This document shows, piece after piece, positions 53,846-63,038 of a DNA stretch of 64,000 bases. Source of the DNA: an uncultured Polycyclovorans sp. (GTDB taxonomy: Bacteria > Pseudomonadota > Gammaproteobacteria > Nevskiales > Nevskiaceae). The stretch spans positions 1 through 64,000 of the forward strand of contig CAKZHZ010000052.1 in the NCBI GenBank assembly GCA_936928855.1, read 5' to 3'. Position numbers and translations under genes: made by a program. Position 1 is the stretch's first letter. Each line of letters opens with the position of its first letter. The notes under the pieces were generated by a model that searched no databases, was not told the origin of the DNA, and worked only from the letters and a program-made list of their open reading frames with translations.

Positions 53846-54466
53846 TCAGCGCGAAAAGGCGGACCGGATCAAGCCCAAGCCCGCCACAGCGAACAGCGCC
53901 GCCACCGCCCCGTCTACCCAGCGCCGTCCACGCCGATACACCGTCATCATTCCCGGCACCGAGAACACCAGCGAGTACAGCGCATTGGTGGCGAAGCCCA
54001 CCCCGATGCACACCGCCAGCGCCGCTCCCAGGGCCGCAACGTCGTCGCCCGCATCCACGCCGACGGACAGGGCCGCCATCCAGGCGATCACCGTTTTCGG
54101 GTTCAGGATGTTCAACAACAGCCCGCGCAGGAACCATCGCTTTTCCTCCGTCACCGCCAGCGGTCGTGCTGCCGGCGCACGCGCCGACCGGGCCGACTGC
54201 AGCGCCAGCCAGAGCAGGTAGGCGCCCCCGAGCAGCTTCAACGCCGACAGCAGATACCACGAGGTTTGCAGTACCGCCCCCATGCCACTGGCCGCCACCA
54301 CTCCCCAGAAGACCAGGCCACACGACAGGCCCAAGGCGTACTTCAGGCTGGTATTGCGTCCATGCGTCATGGCCACTGCCGCATTCGAAATGTTGGCCGG
54401 CCCGGGCGATACGGCCACCACAAAAAAGGCCGCACCACACGACACCAGCGACACTGCATCCATCAT
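53846..54466 (-). CDS. LysE-family translocator
   Basis: This 206-residue membrane protein begins MMDAVSLVSCGAAFFVVAVS, followed by PGPANISNAAVAMTHGRNTS and GLLLNILNPKTVIAWMA, as in LysE/RhtB exporters. Five to six hydrophobic segments. The ATG at 54466 has GGGAGG eight bases upstream and is preferred over the longer frame. Amino-acid export is inferred; substrate unknown. Confidence 0.9.
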   Translation of the reverse strand: MMDAVSLVSCGAAFFVVAVSPGPANISNAAVAMTHGRNTSLKYALGLSCGLVFWGVVAASGMGAVLQTSWYLLSALKLLGGAYLLWLALQSARSARAPAARPLAVTEEKRWFLRGLLLNILNPKTVIAWMAALSVGVDAGDDVAALGAALAVCIGVGFATNALYSLVFSVPGMMTVYRRGRRWVDGAVAALFAVAGLGLIRSAFSR

Positions 54467-54525
54467 TGAAGCGGCCTCCCACCCAGCCATTCGAATCCAC
54501 GCGACGCCGTCGCCATCGTTCGAGC

Positions 54526-54927
54526 TTAGCCCGCATCCGACCACTGGGCGACCGGTGCTGCCGTTGCCCGCCATTCGATCACCGCAAGCGCCAGCACCAC
54601 CATCACTTCCAGCGGGAAGTACAGCACACCCCACATCGTCAGCTGGCCCCACCACCGCATCCAGATCAGTGCCGAAACGATGCAAAACAACGCGTTCAAT
54701 ACCGCCAACAGGCGAAGCGTCCCGTTCTGTCGCGCGGGGCGCGTCAATCCGGTCAATCCCAGCAGACAGAGCACGGCCGCCGCAACGGCCATGCCCACCA
54801 GGATCGCGACCGGGAGACCGGTGGGCACACGGTCCGTCGCGAAGACAGCGCCGGTCATGAGGCAGGTGACCAAGGCCCCGGCAGCATCGATACGGAGCAG
54901 CAAGGCGGGGTCACTGCCGAGTGGCAT
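54526..54927 (-). CDS. Small integral membrane protein
   Basis: This 133-residue protein has about four hydrophobic segments (AAGALVTCLMTGAVFA, AILVGMAVAAAVLCLLGL, LLAVLNALFCIVSALIWM and YFPLEVMVVLALAVIEW). No known motif is recognised. The ATG at 54927 starts at the conserved hydrophobic segment; the longer frame to 55206 overlaps the kinase gene. It is on the same strand as the kinase and LysE. Function unknown. Confidence 0.65.
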   Translation of the reverse strand: MPLGSDPALLLRIDAAGALVTCLMTGAVFATDRVPTGLPVAILVGMAVAAAVLCLLGLTGLTRPARQNGTLRLLAVLNALFCIVSALIWMRWWGQLTMWGVLYFPLEVMVVLALAVIEWRATAAPVAQWSDAG

Positions 54928-54995
54928 CGGGAGATTGCAGACTCGGGATGGCGCGCTGGTGGGTACCGGCTGGAGACCGTCCGCGGATCGAAAGG

Positions 54996-57287
54996 TCAAG
55001 AAGAAGCCACTGCGGCAGGTCCAACCCGCTGCCCCTTCCGACCCGGTAGCGGAAACGCGGCACTGAGGCACACCCCCTGGCCGACCTCCCGCACATCGAA
55101 GCGGCCACCCAGACTGGCCATGCGGGCTCTCAGGTTGGCAAGGCCGTTGCCGGCAGGTGAGGTCTCGGGGCGCAGGCCACAACCGTTGTCTTCCACCTCC
55201 ACCCACAGATGATGATCGTCCAAGCGGATGGCGACGCGTACGGTCGTGGCGCGGGCATGTTTGATCACGTTGCTGGCAGCTTCGCGCACCAGCGAACGCA
55301 GCGCGTGTATGGACGAGGCCGGCAGCGAAGCCGGCACCGTGTCAGGCAAATGCCACCGTAGGGCGATATCGGCGGCGGCCAGGTCTTCGTCCACTTCCTG
55401 GCGCAGGTCGGCCATGCTCTCCTCGAACGAGGTGTTCATGCCGGACACGTTGTTGACGATATCGCGCAGTTCGGCCAGCGCGGCGCGGATGCGGCCATCC
55501 TTACGGGTGGACTCGGGACTGGTGAGCGCGCTCATCAGCTGCAGGCCGATGTTGTCGTGCATGTCCCGGGCAATACGGGTACGTTCCTCCGCCACACCCT
55601 GCTCGTAGGCGTCGCGGCTGTCCTCGGCGTGTTTCAGCAGGGCCATCACGCCACTCAGGCGCAACAGGTCACGCGGCGCAAACAGGCGTCGACCGCCTTC
55701 GGCCATGGCCAGCCGCAACGGTGGCAGGCGACCCAGGCCGGGGACGCGAAGCACCAGGCCCTCCTCCTCAAGCAACGGCACATCCACTGGCCCTGCCTCC
55801 TCCATGGACAGCGGGCGATACATGGCCCGCAACAGCTCCCGCCAGCGTGCGGGCTGGTCTTCTCCGGGCGGCGCCAGCGCCAGGTCCAGCACTTGGCGGA
55901 AGTCATCCTGAGCGTGGCCGCCACGGTAGCCGAGAAACCAGCGCGACAGGGCGTCACGCAACGGCAGATACAGGGCCGCCACCAACAGCAGCGATACGCC
56001 CAACGCGGGCAATCGATCCACCGCAACGCCGTAGATCAACAAAGCATCCAGCCCCACCAGCATCAGTACGCCCACCAGGTAGAACAAGATACGAAAGGCC
56101 CAGTCATCCAGCTCGAACAGACGATAGCGCGCCACCCCCAGGGCCAGCCCTGCGTAGATCACCAGGAAGAACAGGAAAGCGTGCCCCTGGGTCATCACTG
56201 CCCCCAGCCCCAGCAGGGTGGGCACGATCACCGTCAGTACGAACCCGCCCGCGCCCAACACCACGCCCAGCCCCAGCCAACGCAGCGCAGCACGCGCACG
56301 CGGATCCCTTCGACTGCAGCGCCGCTGCGCCACCACCAACACGACGATGGCAGCCATACAGAGCACGATGGCGCCCTGGAACATCAGCGGGCTGAGCATC
56401 GGTGGCCGAACCGCATCAACCCCCCACAAGCCAGCCAGTGCCACCGCCGGCAGCGCCACCCACCGCGGGTGGCAGAGACGACGCGGATAATCCATGAACA
56501 GTCCGATCATGGCGGCGCCGAACAGCAACGTACCGAAGTGGTTGATCAGCGACAGACTCCGGAACAGCAGGGCGGGCAGCGCCAGTTCACGGGTGCTGTA
56601 GATGGCGGCAGCAAAGGCTGACAGCATCAGCCCCAGGCCGACCAGACCCAGATACCGGGTACTGACTTCGCCCGGCCGCAGCCCCCACACCCACACCCCC
56701 ATCCAGAAGCCCGCCAGCCCGACGGACAATTGCATCCAGAACACGGCCGGCAAAGTCGGCAAGGGCCGATGGGCGGCAGGCATGACCGCCGTATCCATCA
56801 CCACGCCGGCACCCGGCGACACCAGGGTAAGCGTGACCGGGCCGGCGCGCAGCAAGGTCGCCAGCTGATCCTGCCGCTGGAAGAACTGTCGGTTTTCGGC
56901 ATAGCTGGGCAGCATGTCCGGCTCTTCGATGCGGTCGCTTGCCAGCAGAACGACGGTGCCCGAAGCCCCGTGGACGGCCTGCAGCACCTGCCCGGGGGCC
57001 AATTGCGCGGCAGGCCCTCCGTCACTGATAGCCACAATCCGCGGTGGCACATCCGGCGCCGTAGCCACCAGCTCCATGCCCAGCCACGGCTGACGAATTG
57101 CCGCCAGCACTGCCGCCAGCGCCAGCAACAGGCCAAACAACCCGGCACCGAACACCACGGCGATGGGCGGCAACTGCAGGCGCAAACGATTAGCGGAATC
57201 CAGGGTCAAGAATGTGACGTCGCGGCGACACGGGCAGTGTCTGGTTCGCCGTTTTGCGGGATTCACCGCGCTGGCGCAAGCCCCCAT
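54996..57287 (-). CDS. Orphan sensor histidine kinase (HisKA_3 type) with PDZ-like periplasmic loop
   Basis: This protein of about 763 residues has TM1 near 41-64, a periplasmic region about 68-165 with a PDZ-like pattern (PRIVAISDGGPAAQLAPGQVL), then about seven TM helices to residue 460. The cytosolic part has EERTRIARDMHDNIGLQLM (HisKA_3, phospho-His) and HATPase with VEDNGCGL and GNGLANLRARM. Architecture recalls ComP-like kinases. No response regulator lies in the window, so the partner is unknown. The N-terminal start is uncertain. Confidence 0.88.
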   Translation of the reverse strand: MGACASAVNPAKRRTRHCPCRRDVTFLTLDSANRLRLQLPPIAVVFGAGLFGLLLALAAVLAAIRQPWLGMELVATAPDVPPRIVAISDGGPAAQLAPGQVLQAVHGASGTVVLLASDRIEEPDMLPSYAENRQFFQRQDQLATLLRAGPVTLTLVSPGAGVVMDTAVMPAAHRPLPTLPAVFWMQLSVGLAGFWMGVWVWGLRPGEVSTRYLGLVGLGLMLSAFAAAIYSTRELALPALLFRSLSLINHFGTLLFGAAMIGLFMDYPRRLCHPRWVALPAVALAGLWGVDAVRPPMLSPLMFQGAIVLCMAAIVVLVVAQRRCSRRDPRARAALRWLGLGVVLGAGGFVLTVIVPTLLGLGAVMTQGHAFLFFLVIYAGLALGVARYRLFELDDWAFRILFYLVGVLMLVGLDALLIYGVAVDRLPALGVSLLLVAALYLPLRDALSRWFLGYRGGHAQDDFRQVLDLALAPPGEDQPARWRELLRAMYRPLSMEEAGPVDVPLLEEEGLVLRVPGLGRLPPLRLAMAEGGRRLFAPRDLLRLSGVMALLKHAEDSRDAYEQGVAEERTRIARDMHDNIGLQLMSALTSPESTRKDGRIRAALAELRDIVNNVSGMNTSFEESMADLRQEVDEDLAAADIALRWHLPDTVPASLPASSIHALRSLVREAASNVIKHARATTVRVAIRLDDHHLWVEVEDNGCGLRPETSPAGNGLANLRARMASLGGRFDVREVGQGVCLSAAFPLPGRKGQRVGPAAVASS

Positions 57288-57503
57288 CTGCGGCGGGTGG
57301 CGATTTCAGGGCGTTTCTGGCGGCCGCCGCATGCGACAGGCGATATAGAAATGGATTGCCACGCCGGCTCATGAACGCCACCCAGCCGGGGAACATCCGG
57401 CGCCGGCACAGGGGGTTCCAGCAGGGGTAACGTGCATGTCGGCACCTCCGGGGGTTCCCCCACAGTCTGTCGTCGCGCACGAGGGCCGCAATAACCTCCC
57501 GGG

Positions 57504-59198
57504 TCATCCCTGCCCGGGGTCGGCGTGGACCACGATCAATTGCACGTTCACCCGTTGCTGCCAACGGTTCACGCCCAGCCGGTAGACGAAATGCCCCTGT
57601 TGCCCGACCGCCAGGGCCTGCTCACCGGCACCAAAGTGCACCGCCTGCACGGTGGCGCCTTCGGCATGCGAGAGCGTGTAGCGCACGTGCTGCTGGGCAC
57701 TGCCCATCAGGTGCGCGGCCGCAACGGTAAACCGATCATCGAACTGGGGCTCGGGAAAGCCCTGCCCCCAAGGGCCGGCAGCCTCCAGCGCCAGGGCGGC
57801 TTCCAGAGCAAGCCAGGGCGCTGGCAGCGGGCCGTCGCTGTCAATCACGCGCTGCAGGCAATCGTCATCCAGATGCGCTGCGCAGACCCGATCAAAAGCC
57901 ACGCAAAAGTCCGCCCAGTGGGCTTCCGGCAGGCTCAGCCCGGCAGCCATCGCATGGCCACCGAAGCGCTCGATGAGGCCAGGATGTCGGGCATCCACTT
58001 CCGCCAGCGCATCGCGCAGATGCAAACCGGGGATGGTGCGGCCGCTGGCCTTGAGCATGCCGGGCGCCTGGGCTCGTGCGGCAGCGATCACCGGCCGGTG
58101 ATGCCGATCCTTCAGCCTTGAAGCCACCAGACCGACGATGCCTTCGTGCCAGTCGGGATGGAACAGGCACAGACCGGTGGCCCGGCTGTCGGCACTGATC
58201 TCCAACGCCTGATCGTGCATATCCGCTTCCAGGCTGCGCCGCTCACGGTTGATCTGGTCCAGAGCCTGCGCCAGTACCCGGGCATGGTCGGGATCGTCGG
58301 TGAGCAGGCACTCGATACCGGTGCGAATGTCCTGTAACCGCCCTGCGGCGTTGAGCCGCGGCCCCACGACGAAGCCGAGGTCCTGGGCCGTGAGATGGCC
58401 GGGCTCGCGCCCCGACACAGCCAGCAGTGCCGCCAGGCCGGGCTGCAGGTTTCCGGCACGCATGCGCCGCAGGCCGGCCGCAACCAGAATGCGATTGTTG
58501 GCGTCGAGCTTCACCACGTCGGCCACCGTGCCCACCGCCACGAGGTCCAGCAGCGGTGACAGGCTGGGCACCGTCACGCCGTCGTCGCGCAAGCGTGCGC
58601 GCAAGGCCGCCAGCAGATAGAACATCACCCCGACGCCAGCCAGGTGGGGAGAGGGAAACGAACACCCCGGCTGGTTGGGGTTGACGATCGCGGCCGCCGC
58701 CGGCAACTGTGCTCCGGGCAAGTGGTGATCGGTGATCACCACCGGTATGCCCAGCGCGTTGGCATGCGCCACACCACTCACACTGGCAATGCCGCTATCC
58801 ACGGTCAGGATGAGTTGAGCCCCCTGCGCCGCAGCGGCATCCACCAGCGCGGGCGACAGGCCATAGCCCATACGGAATCGGTCCGGCACCACGAAATCCA
58901 GCGCGGTGCCCCCCAGCAGGCGCAGACCCCGCAGGGCCACGGCCACGCCGGTCGCGCCGTCACAATCGTAATCCCCCGCCACCACGACGCGATGACCCTG
59001 TCGCAGGGCGTCCCGCAGCAGGTCAACCGCCCGGTCCAACCCCCGCAGCGTCGGCGGCGCCAGGGTCGACAGGGACAGGGCGGACTCGGCATCGGATGCC
59101 ACACCGCGCGCCGCATACAGGCGGCGCACCAGGGGATGCAGGGTGTCCGGTAGCGCCGACAGCGCCTCCGGGCTTGGGCTCGGCCGGCGGCGGATCAC
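57504..59198 (-). CDS. recJ: Single-stranded-DNA-specific exonuclease RecJ
   Basis: This 564-residue protein (GTG start) shows VAGDYDCDGATG, TVDSGI, VITDHHLPGAQLP (DHH motif), NAAGRLQDIRTGIE and SGRTIPGLHLRDAL, with the DHHA1 and OB regions. It degrades ssDNA 5'-3' in repair. The GTG at 59198 overlaps the thrC stop (GTGA) and gives a length near the 577 of E. coli; longer frames overlap thrC. Confidence 0.94.
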   Translation of the reverse strand: MIRRRPSPSPEALSALPDTLHPLVRRLYAARGVASDAESALSLSTLAPPTLRGLDRAVDLLRDALRQGHRVVVAGDYDCDGATGVAVALRGLRLLGGTALDFVVPDRFRMGYGLSPALVDAAAAQGAQLILTVDSGIASVSGVAHANALGIPVVITDHHLPGAQLPAAAAIVNPNQPGCSFPSPHLAGVGVMFYLLAALRARLRDDGVTVPSLSPLLDLVAVGTVADVVKLDANNRILVAAGLRRMRAGNLQPGLAALLAVSGREPGHLTAQDLGFVVGPRLNAAGRLQDIRTGIECLLTDDPDHARVLAQALDQINRERRSLEADMHDQALEISADSRATGLCLFHPDWHEGIVGLVASRLKDRHHRPVIAAARAQAPGMLKASGRTIPGLHLRDALAEVDARHPGLIERFGGHAMAAGLSLPEAHWADFCVAFDRVCAAHLDDDCLQRVIDSDGPLPAPWLALEAALALEAAGPWGQGFPEPQFDDRFTVAAAHLMGSAQQHVRYTLSHAEGATVQAVHFGAGEQALAVGQQGHFVYRLGVNRWQQRVNVQLIVVHADPGQG

Positions 59199-60316
59199 CC
59201 GCCCATGTGCGCCATCAACGCGCGCTCGACAGCATCGCGTTCGGCGGGGACCTGGATCAAGCCCTTGAGGCCATCCTTCATGATGATGTCGGGGTCCTTC
59301 AGGCCGTTGCCGGTGAGGGTGCATACCACCGTGCTGCCCTGCGCAATGCGCCCGGCGCGGATGTCGCGCAAAGCACCGCACAGCGAGGCCGCCGAGGCAG
59401 GCTCGCAGAACACGCCTTCCTTCACCGCCAGCAGCCGCTGGGTGGCGAGGATGTCCACATCCTCACACTCGTCGAACCAGCCCTGCGACTCGCGCTGCAC
59501 CACCCAGGCACGGTCCCAGCTCTGCGGGTCGCCGATGCGGATGGCGGTGGCAACGGTTTCGGGATCCTTGACCGGACCACCGCGCATGAAGGGCGCACTG
59601 CCGGCGGCCTGGTAGCCCAGCATCCGCGGGCGCTGATCGATCACCGGCGCATGCTGCACCTTGCACTCACCCTCGCAGAAGGCGCAGCCGTCACTGCCCT
59701 TGCCTGCCAGTTCGCAGTACCCGATCCAGTGGGCCGTGATGTTGCCGGCATTGCCGACCGGCAGCGCGTGGTAGTCCGGCGCGCGCCCCAGGCTTTCGAC
59801 AATCTCGAAGGCGGCCGTCTTCTGCCCCTGCAGCCGATAGGGGTTGATCGAGTTGACCACGGTCACCGGCGCCGTCTCGGCCACTTCCTTGACCAGCCGC
59901 ATGCCGTCGTCGAAGTTGCCCTGAATCTGCACCACCACCGCCCCGTGCACCACGGCCTGGGCCAGCTTGCCCAGCGCGATCTTGCCTTCGGGAATGAGCA
60001 CGAAGGCGGTGATGCCGGCGCGGGCGGCGTAGGCGGCGGCCGCGGCCGAGGTGTTGCCGGTGGAGGCGCAGATGATGGCGCGGGCGCCCTCATGCACGGC
60101 CTGGGTAACGGCGGCGGTCATGCCACGATCCTTGAACGATCCGGTGGGGTTCAGGCCTTCAAACTTGACGTAAATCTCCCCTTCGAACCCCACCTCACGC
60201 GGGATGTGGTGCAGCTGGATCAACGGCGTGCGGCCTTCGCCCAGCGAAATCGCCTTCACCTCCGGTCCAAACGGCAGGCGGTGACGGAAGTGTTCGATGA
60301 GGCCGGTGTAGTTCAT
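59195..60316 (-). CDS. thrC: Threonine synthase
   Basis: This 373-residue PLP enzyme shows SLGEGRTPLIQL, GLNPTGSFKDRGMT with the PLP lysine, ICASTGNTSAAAAAYAA and LPVGNAGNITAHW. It makes threonine from phosphohomoserine. It is the short type, without the extra N-terminal region of E. coli ThrC. It follows hom by 39 bases, forming a hom-thrC unit; thrB is not visible nearby. Confidence 0.95.
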   Translation of the reverse strand: MNYTGLIEHFRHRLPFGPEVKAISLGEGRTPLIQLHHIPREVGFEGEIYVKFEGLNPTGSFKDRGMTAAVTQAVHEGARAIICASTGNTSAAAAAYAARAGITAFVLIPEGKIALGKLAQAVVHGAVVVQIQGNFDDGMRLVKEVAETAPVTVVNSINPYRLQGQKTAAFEIVESLGRAPDYHALPVGNAGNITAHWIGYCELAGKGSDGCAFCEGECKVQHAPVIDQRPRMLGYQAAGSAPFMRGGPVKDPETVATAIRIGDPQSWDRAWVVQRESQGWFDECEDVDILATQRLLAVKEGVFCEPASAASLCGALRDIRAGRIAQGSTVVCTLTGNGLKDPDIIMKDGLKGLIQVPAERDAVERALMAHMGG

Positions 60317-60355
60317 GAAAGGAAGGCACGCAGATGAATGGGAAGGGTATCGCGC

Positions 60356-61669
60356 TCAGGCAAAGTGTTCGACACGGATGCGCGACAGCTGTTCGCGTAC
60401 GAAGGGCAAGGCCTCGATGCGCTGAACCGCTTCGTGAATGAGGCGCTCGGGCGCCTCGGAGGTGATCAGCGCCACCGTGGCATCCTCGGACTCACGCGGT
60501 TCACGCTGCTGGATGGCCTCGATGCTGACGTCCAGCTCGGCAAAGATGGAGGTAATGCCCTTGAGCACGCCGGGCTCGTCCGCCACACGCAACCGCAGGT
60601 AGAACGCGCTTTCGGTGTCGGCCAGCGGCCGCACGGGCAGGCCGCGCAGGGCCTCCGGCAGGAATCCGAGATCGGGCACCGCAGCGCCCCCGCTCCGGCC
60701 CAGGCCGCGCGCCAGATCCACCAGATCCGCCACCACCGCCGAGGCCGTGGCATTGCCGCCGGCGCCAGCGCCGTAGAGGCCGATGGGGCCACTGCCATTG
60801 CCGTGGATCAGCACCGCATTGAGCACGCCGTCCACCTTGGCCAGCAGCTGCTGCTCCGGCACCAGTGTGGGGTGGACCCGCAGTTCCACCTGGCCCTCCG
60901 TGCGCTTGGCGATACCCAGGTGCTTGATGCGATAGCCGAGCGCCTCCGCAGTGCGGATATCCTCGGCGCTGACCGCCGTGATGCCCTGCACCGACACCTG
61001 AGCAAAGGCCAGCGGCATGCCGAAGGCGATGCTGGCCAGAATGGTGAGCTTGTGCGCTGCATCCACCCCTTCGATATCGAAGGTGGGATCGGCCTCGGCA
61101 TAACCCAGGCGCTGTGCATCTGCCAGCGCGTCGGCAAAGCTCTGCCCCTGATCGCGCATCTGCGTGAGGATGTAGTTGCCAGTGCCGTTGATGATGCCGG
61201 CCACCTGCTCGATGCGATTCCCGGCCAAGCCCTCGCGGATCGCCTTGATCACCGGAATGCCGCCAGCCACCGCCGCTTCGAAACCAACCGCCACGCCCGC
61301 GGCGCGCGCGCGTTCGAACACGGTGTTGCCGTGCAGGGCCAGCAGCGCCTTGTTGGCGGTCACCACCGGACGTCCCCGCGCCAGTGCGGTGCTGACGAGG
61401 CTGAGGGCGGGCTCGCTGCCGCCGATCAGTTCACACACCAGATCGACGTCGTCCGCATTCACCACATCTTCGGCACGATCGGTGAGACGGATGCCGGCCA
61501 GATCGCAGTCGCGCGGGCGCGTGAGATCACGGGCCGACGCCACGGTGACCACCAGCGGTCGCCCCAGACGGGCGGCAATCGCCTCGGCGTTGTCCTTCAG
61601 CAGGCGCACCACGCCCTGACCGACAGTACCGAGGCCGATCAGGCCGACCTTGACGGGAGCAGCATTCAT
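60356..61669 (-). CDS. hom: Homoserine dehydrogenase
   Basis: This 437-residue protein begins MNAAPVKVGLIGLGTVGQGV (NAD(P) motif) and carries VVTANKALLALHG, GIINGTGNYILTQM and ADPTFDIEGVDAAHKLTILA, then a C-terminal ACT domain (LRVADEPGVLKGITSIFAEL). It reduces aspartate semialdehyde to homoserine and is usually feedback controlled by threonine through the ACT domain. It lies between alaC (35 bases) and thrC. Confidence 0.96.
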   Translation of the reverse strand: MNAAPVKVGLIGLGTVGQGVVRLLKDNAEAIAARLGRPLVVTVASARDLTRPRDCDLAGIRLTDRAEDVVNADDVDLVCELIGGSEPALSLVSTALARGRPVVTANKALLALHGNTVFERARAAGVAVGFEAAVAGGIPVIKAIREGLAGNRIEQVAGIINGTGNYILTQMRDQGQSFADALADAQRLGYAEADPTFDIEGVDAAHKLTILASIAFGMPLAFAQVSVQGITAVSAEDIRTAEALGYRIKHLGIAKRTEGQVELRVHPTLVPEQQLLAKVDGVLNAVLIHGNGSGPIGLYGAGAGGNATASAVVADLVDLARGLGRSGGAAVPDLGFLPEALRGLPVRPLADTESAFYLRLRVADEPGVLKGITSIFAELDVSIEAIQQREPRESEDATVALITSEAPERLIHEAVQRIEALPFVREQLSRIRVEHFA

Positions 61670-61704
61670 TGAAGCGTTACCTGGTTCTGAGCTGAGCGAT
61701 GCGC

Positions 61705-62949
61705 TCAGACGGGAGGATTGATGCCGGCGCCCTGCAACATGCGACGGATGCCGCGCAACGCCTGGCGCGTGCGGTGTTCGTTTTCGATAAGGGCGAACCG
61801 CACGTGGGTGTCGCCATATTCGCCAAAACCGATCCCCGGCGACACCGCCACGTGGGCCTCGCTGAGCAGTTTCTTGGAGAACTCGATGGACCCCATGGCC
61901 TTGAACGGTTCGGGAATCTCGGCCCAGACAAACATCGTGGCCTTGGGCTTCTCGACCTTCCAGCCGATCTTGTTGAGGCCATCGCAGAGCACATCGCGGC
62001 GCACACGGTACATCTCGCAGATTTCCGCCACGCAGTCCTGCGGCCCCTCAAGCGCAGCGATGGCCGCCACCTGGATGGGCGTGAACATACCGTAGTCCAG
62101 GTAGCTCTTGATGCGCGCCAGCGCCGCCACCAGCGTCGGATTGCCGACCATGAAACCCACCCGCCAGCCGGGCATGTTGTAGCTCTTCGACAGGGTGAAG
62201 AACTCCACGGCCACGTCCTTGGCTCCGGGTACCTGCAACACGCTGGGTGCGGTGTAGCCATCAAACACGATGTCGCTGTAGGCGAGATCGTGGACCAGCC
62301 AGATTTCATGCTCGCGGCAGATCGCCACGGCTTTTTCGAAGAACGCCAGATCCACACACTGCGTGGTCGGGTTACCGGGAAAATTGAGCACCAGCATCTT
62401 CGGCGAAGGCCAGGTTTCCTTGATGGCGCGCTGCAGCTCCTCGAAGAAATCCACTTCCGGCGTCATCCGCACGTGGCGCACATCGGCGCCGGCCAGCACC
62501 ACGCCATACGGATGGATCGGATAGGCGGGATTGGGCACCAGCACCACATCCCCCTGCGCCAGCGTCGCGAAGGCCAGATGCGCCAGCCCCTCTTTCGAGC
62601 CGATGGTGGCAATGACCTCGTTTTCGGGGTCAAGATCGATGTCGTAACGCCGCTTGTACCAGCGGGCCATGGCACGACGCAGTCGCGGAATGCCCTTCGA
62701 CACCGAGTAACGGTGGGTATGGGTCCCGTCCTCGTCATGCACCTCAGGCTTGATGTAGTCGCTGTCGGTGCCGCGTACGCTGGCTTCCACCAGTTTGTCG
62801 ACGATGTGCTTGGGCGTCGGCTGGTCGGGGTTGCCCATGCCGAAATCGATGATGTCTTCGCCCCGCGCCCGGGCGGCCTTCTTGAGATCCCCAACGATGT
62901 TGAACACGTAGGGTGGCAGGCGTTGAATGCGCGGGAAGTTGGTTTTCAC
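61705..62949 (-). CDS. alaC: Alanine/valine-type aminotransferase (AlaC-like) with acidic insertion
   Basis: This 414-residue class I/II PLP enzyme begins MKTNFPRIQRLPPYVFNIVG and has MGNPDQPTP, NFPGNPTTQC, HDLAYSDIVFDGY and FTLSKSYNMPGWRVGF (PLP lysine). After HIVDKLVEASV it carries an extra acidic stretch (GTDSDYIKPEVHDEDG) before THRYSVSKGIPRLRRA; the E. coli AlaC I recall lacks this. It is the first gene of the alaC-hom-thrC-recJ run and follows a promoter at 62994-63023. Alanine formation is inferred. Confidence 0.92.
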   Translation of the reverse strand: MKTNFPRIQRLPPYVFNIVGDLKKAARARGEDIIDFGMGNPDQPTPKHIVDKLVEASVRGTDSDYIKPEVHDEDGTHTHRYSVSKGIPRLRRAMARWYKRRYDIDLDPENEVIATIGSKEGLAHLAFATLAQGDVVLVPNPAYPIHPYGVVLAGADVRHVRMTPEVDFFEELQRAIKETWPSPKMLVLNFPGNPTTQCVDLAFFEKAVAICREHEIWLVHDLAYSDIVFDGYTAPSVLQVPGAKDVAVEFFTLSKSYNMPGWRVGFMVGNPTLVAALARIKSYLDYGMFTPIQVAAIAALEGPQDCVAEICEMYRVRRDVLCDGLNKIGWKVEKPKATMFVWAEIPEPFKAMGSIEFSKKLLSEAHVAVSPGIGFGEYGDTHVRFALIENEHRTRQALRGIRRMLQGAGINPPV

Positions 62950-62993
62950 GGACGGGCTCTAGAGACCGGAATGGGGCAAGGGAAAAGCGCGAA

Positions 62994-63023
62994 GTTGTAG
63001 CATTTCGCTGGGCATCGCGGCAA
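62994..63023 (-). promoter_or_regulatory. Sigma-70-like promoter for alaC-hom-thrC-recJ
   Basis: On the minus strand TTGCCG (63023-63018) and TACAAC (62999-62994) are 18 bases apart, and TGC before the -10 forms an extended element. It lies about 45 bases before alaC. Confidence 0.45.
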
Positions 63024-63038
63024 GGAGGCAGGGGCGTT

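Noticed and set aside
54487..54505. Sequence ATTCGAATCCACG resembling a tRNA T-loop
   Set aside because: No anticodon arm or acceptor stem can be built around it; it lies in the gap upstream of the LysE gene.
57288..57503. Gap between the kinase and recJ with a possible short leftward ORF
   Set aside because: No motif, no good ribosome site and overlapping frames; left unannotated.
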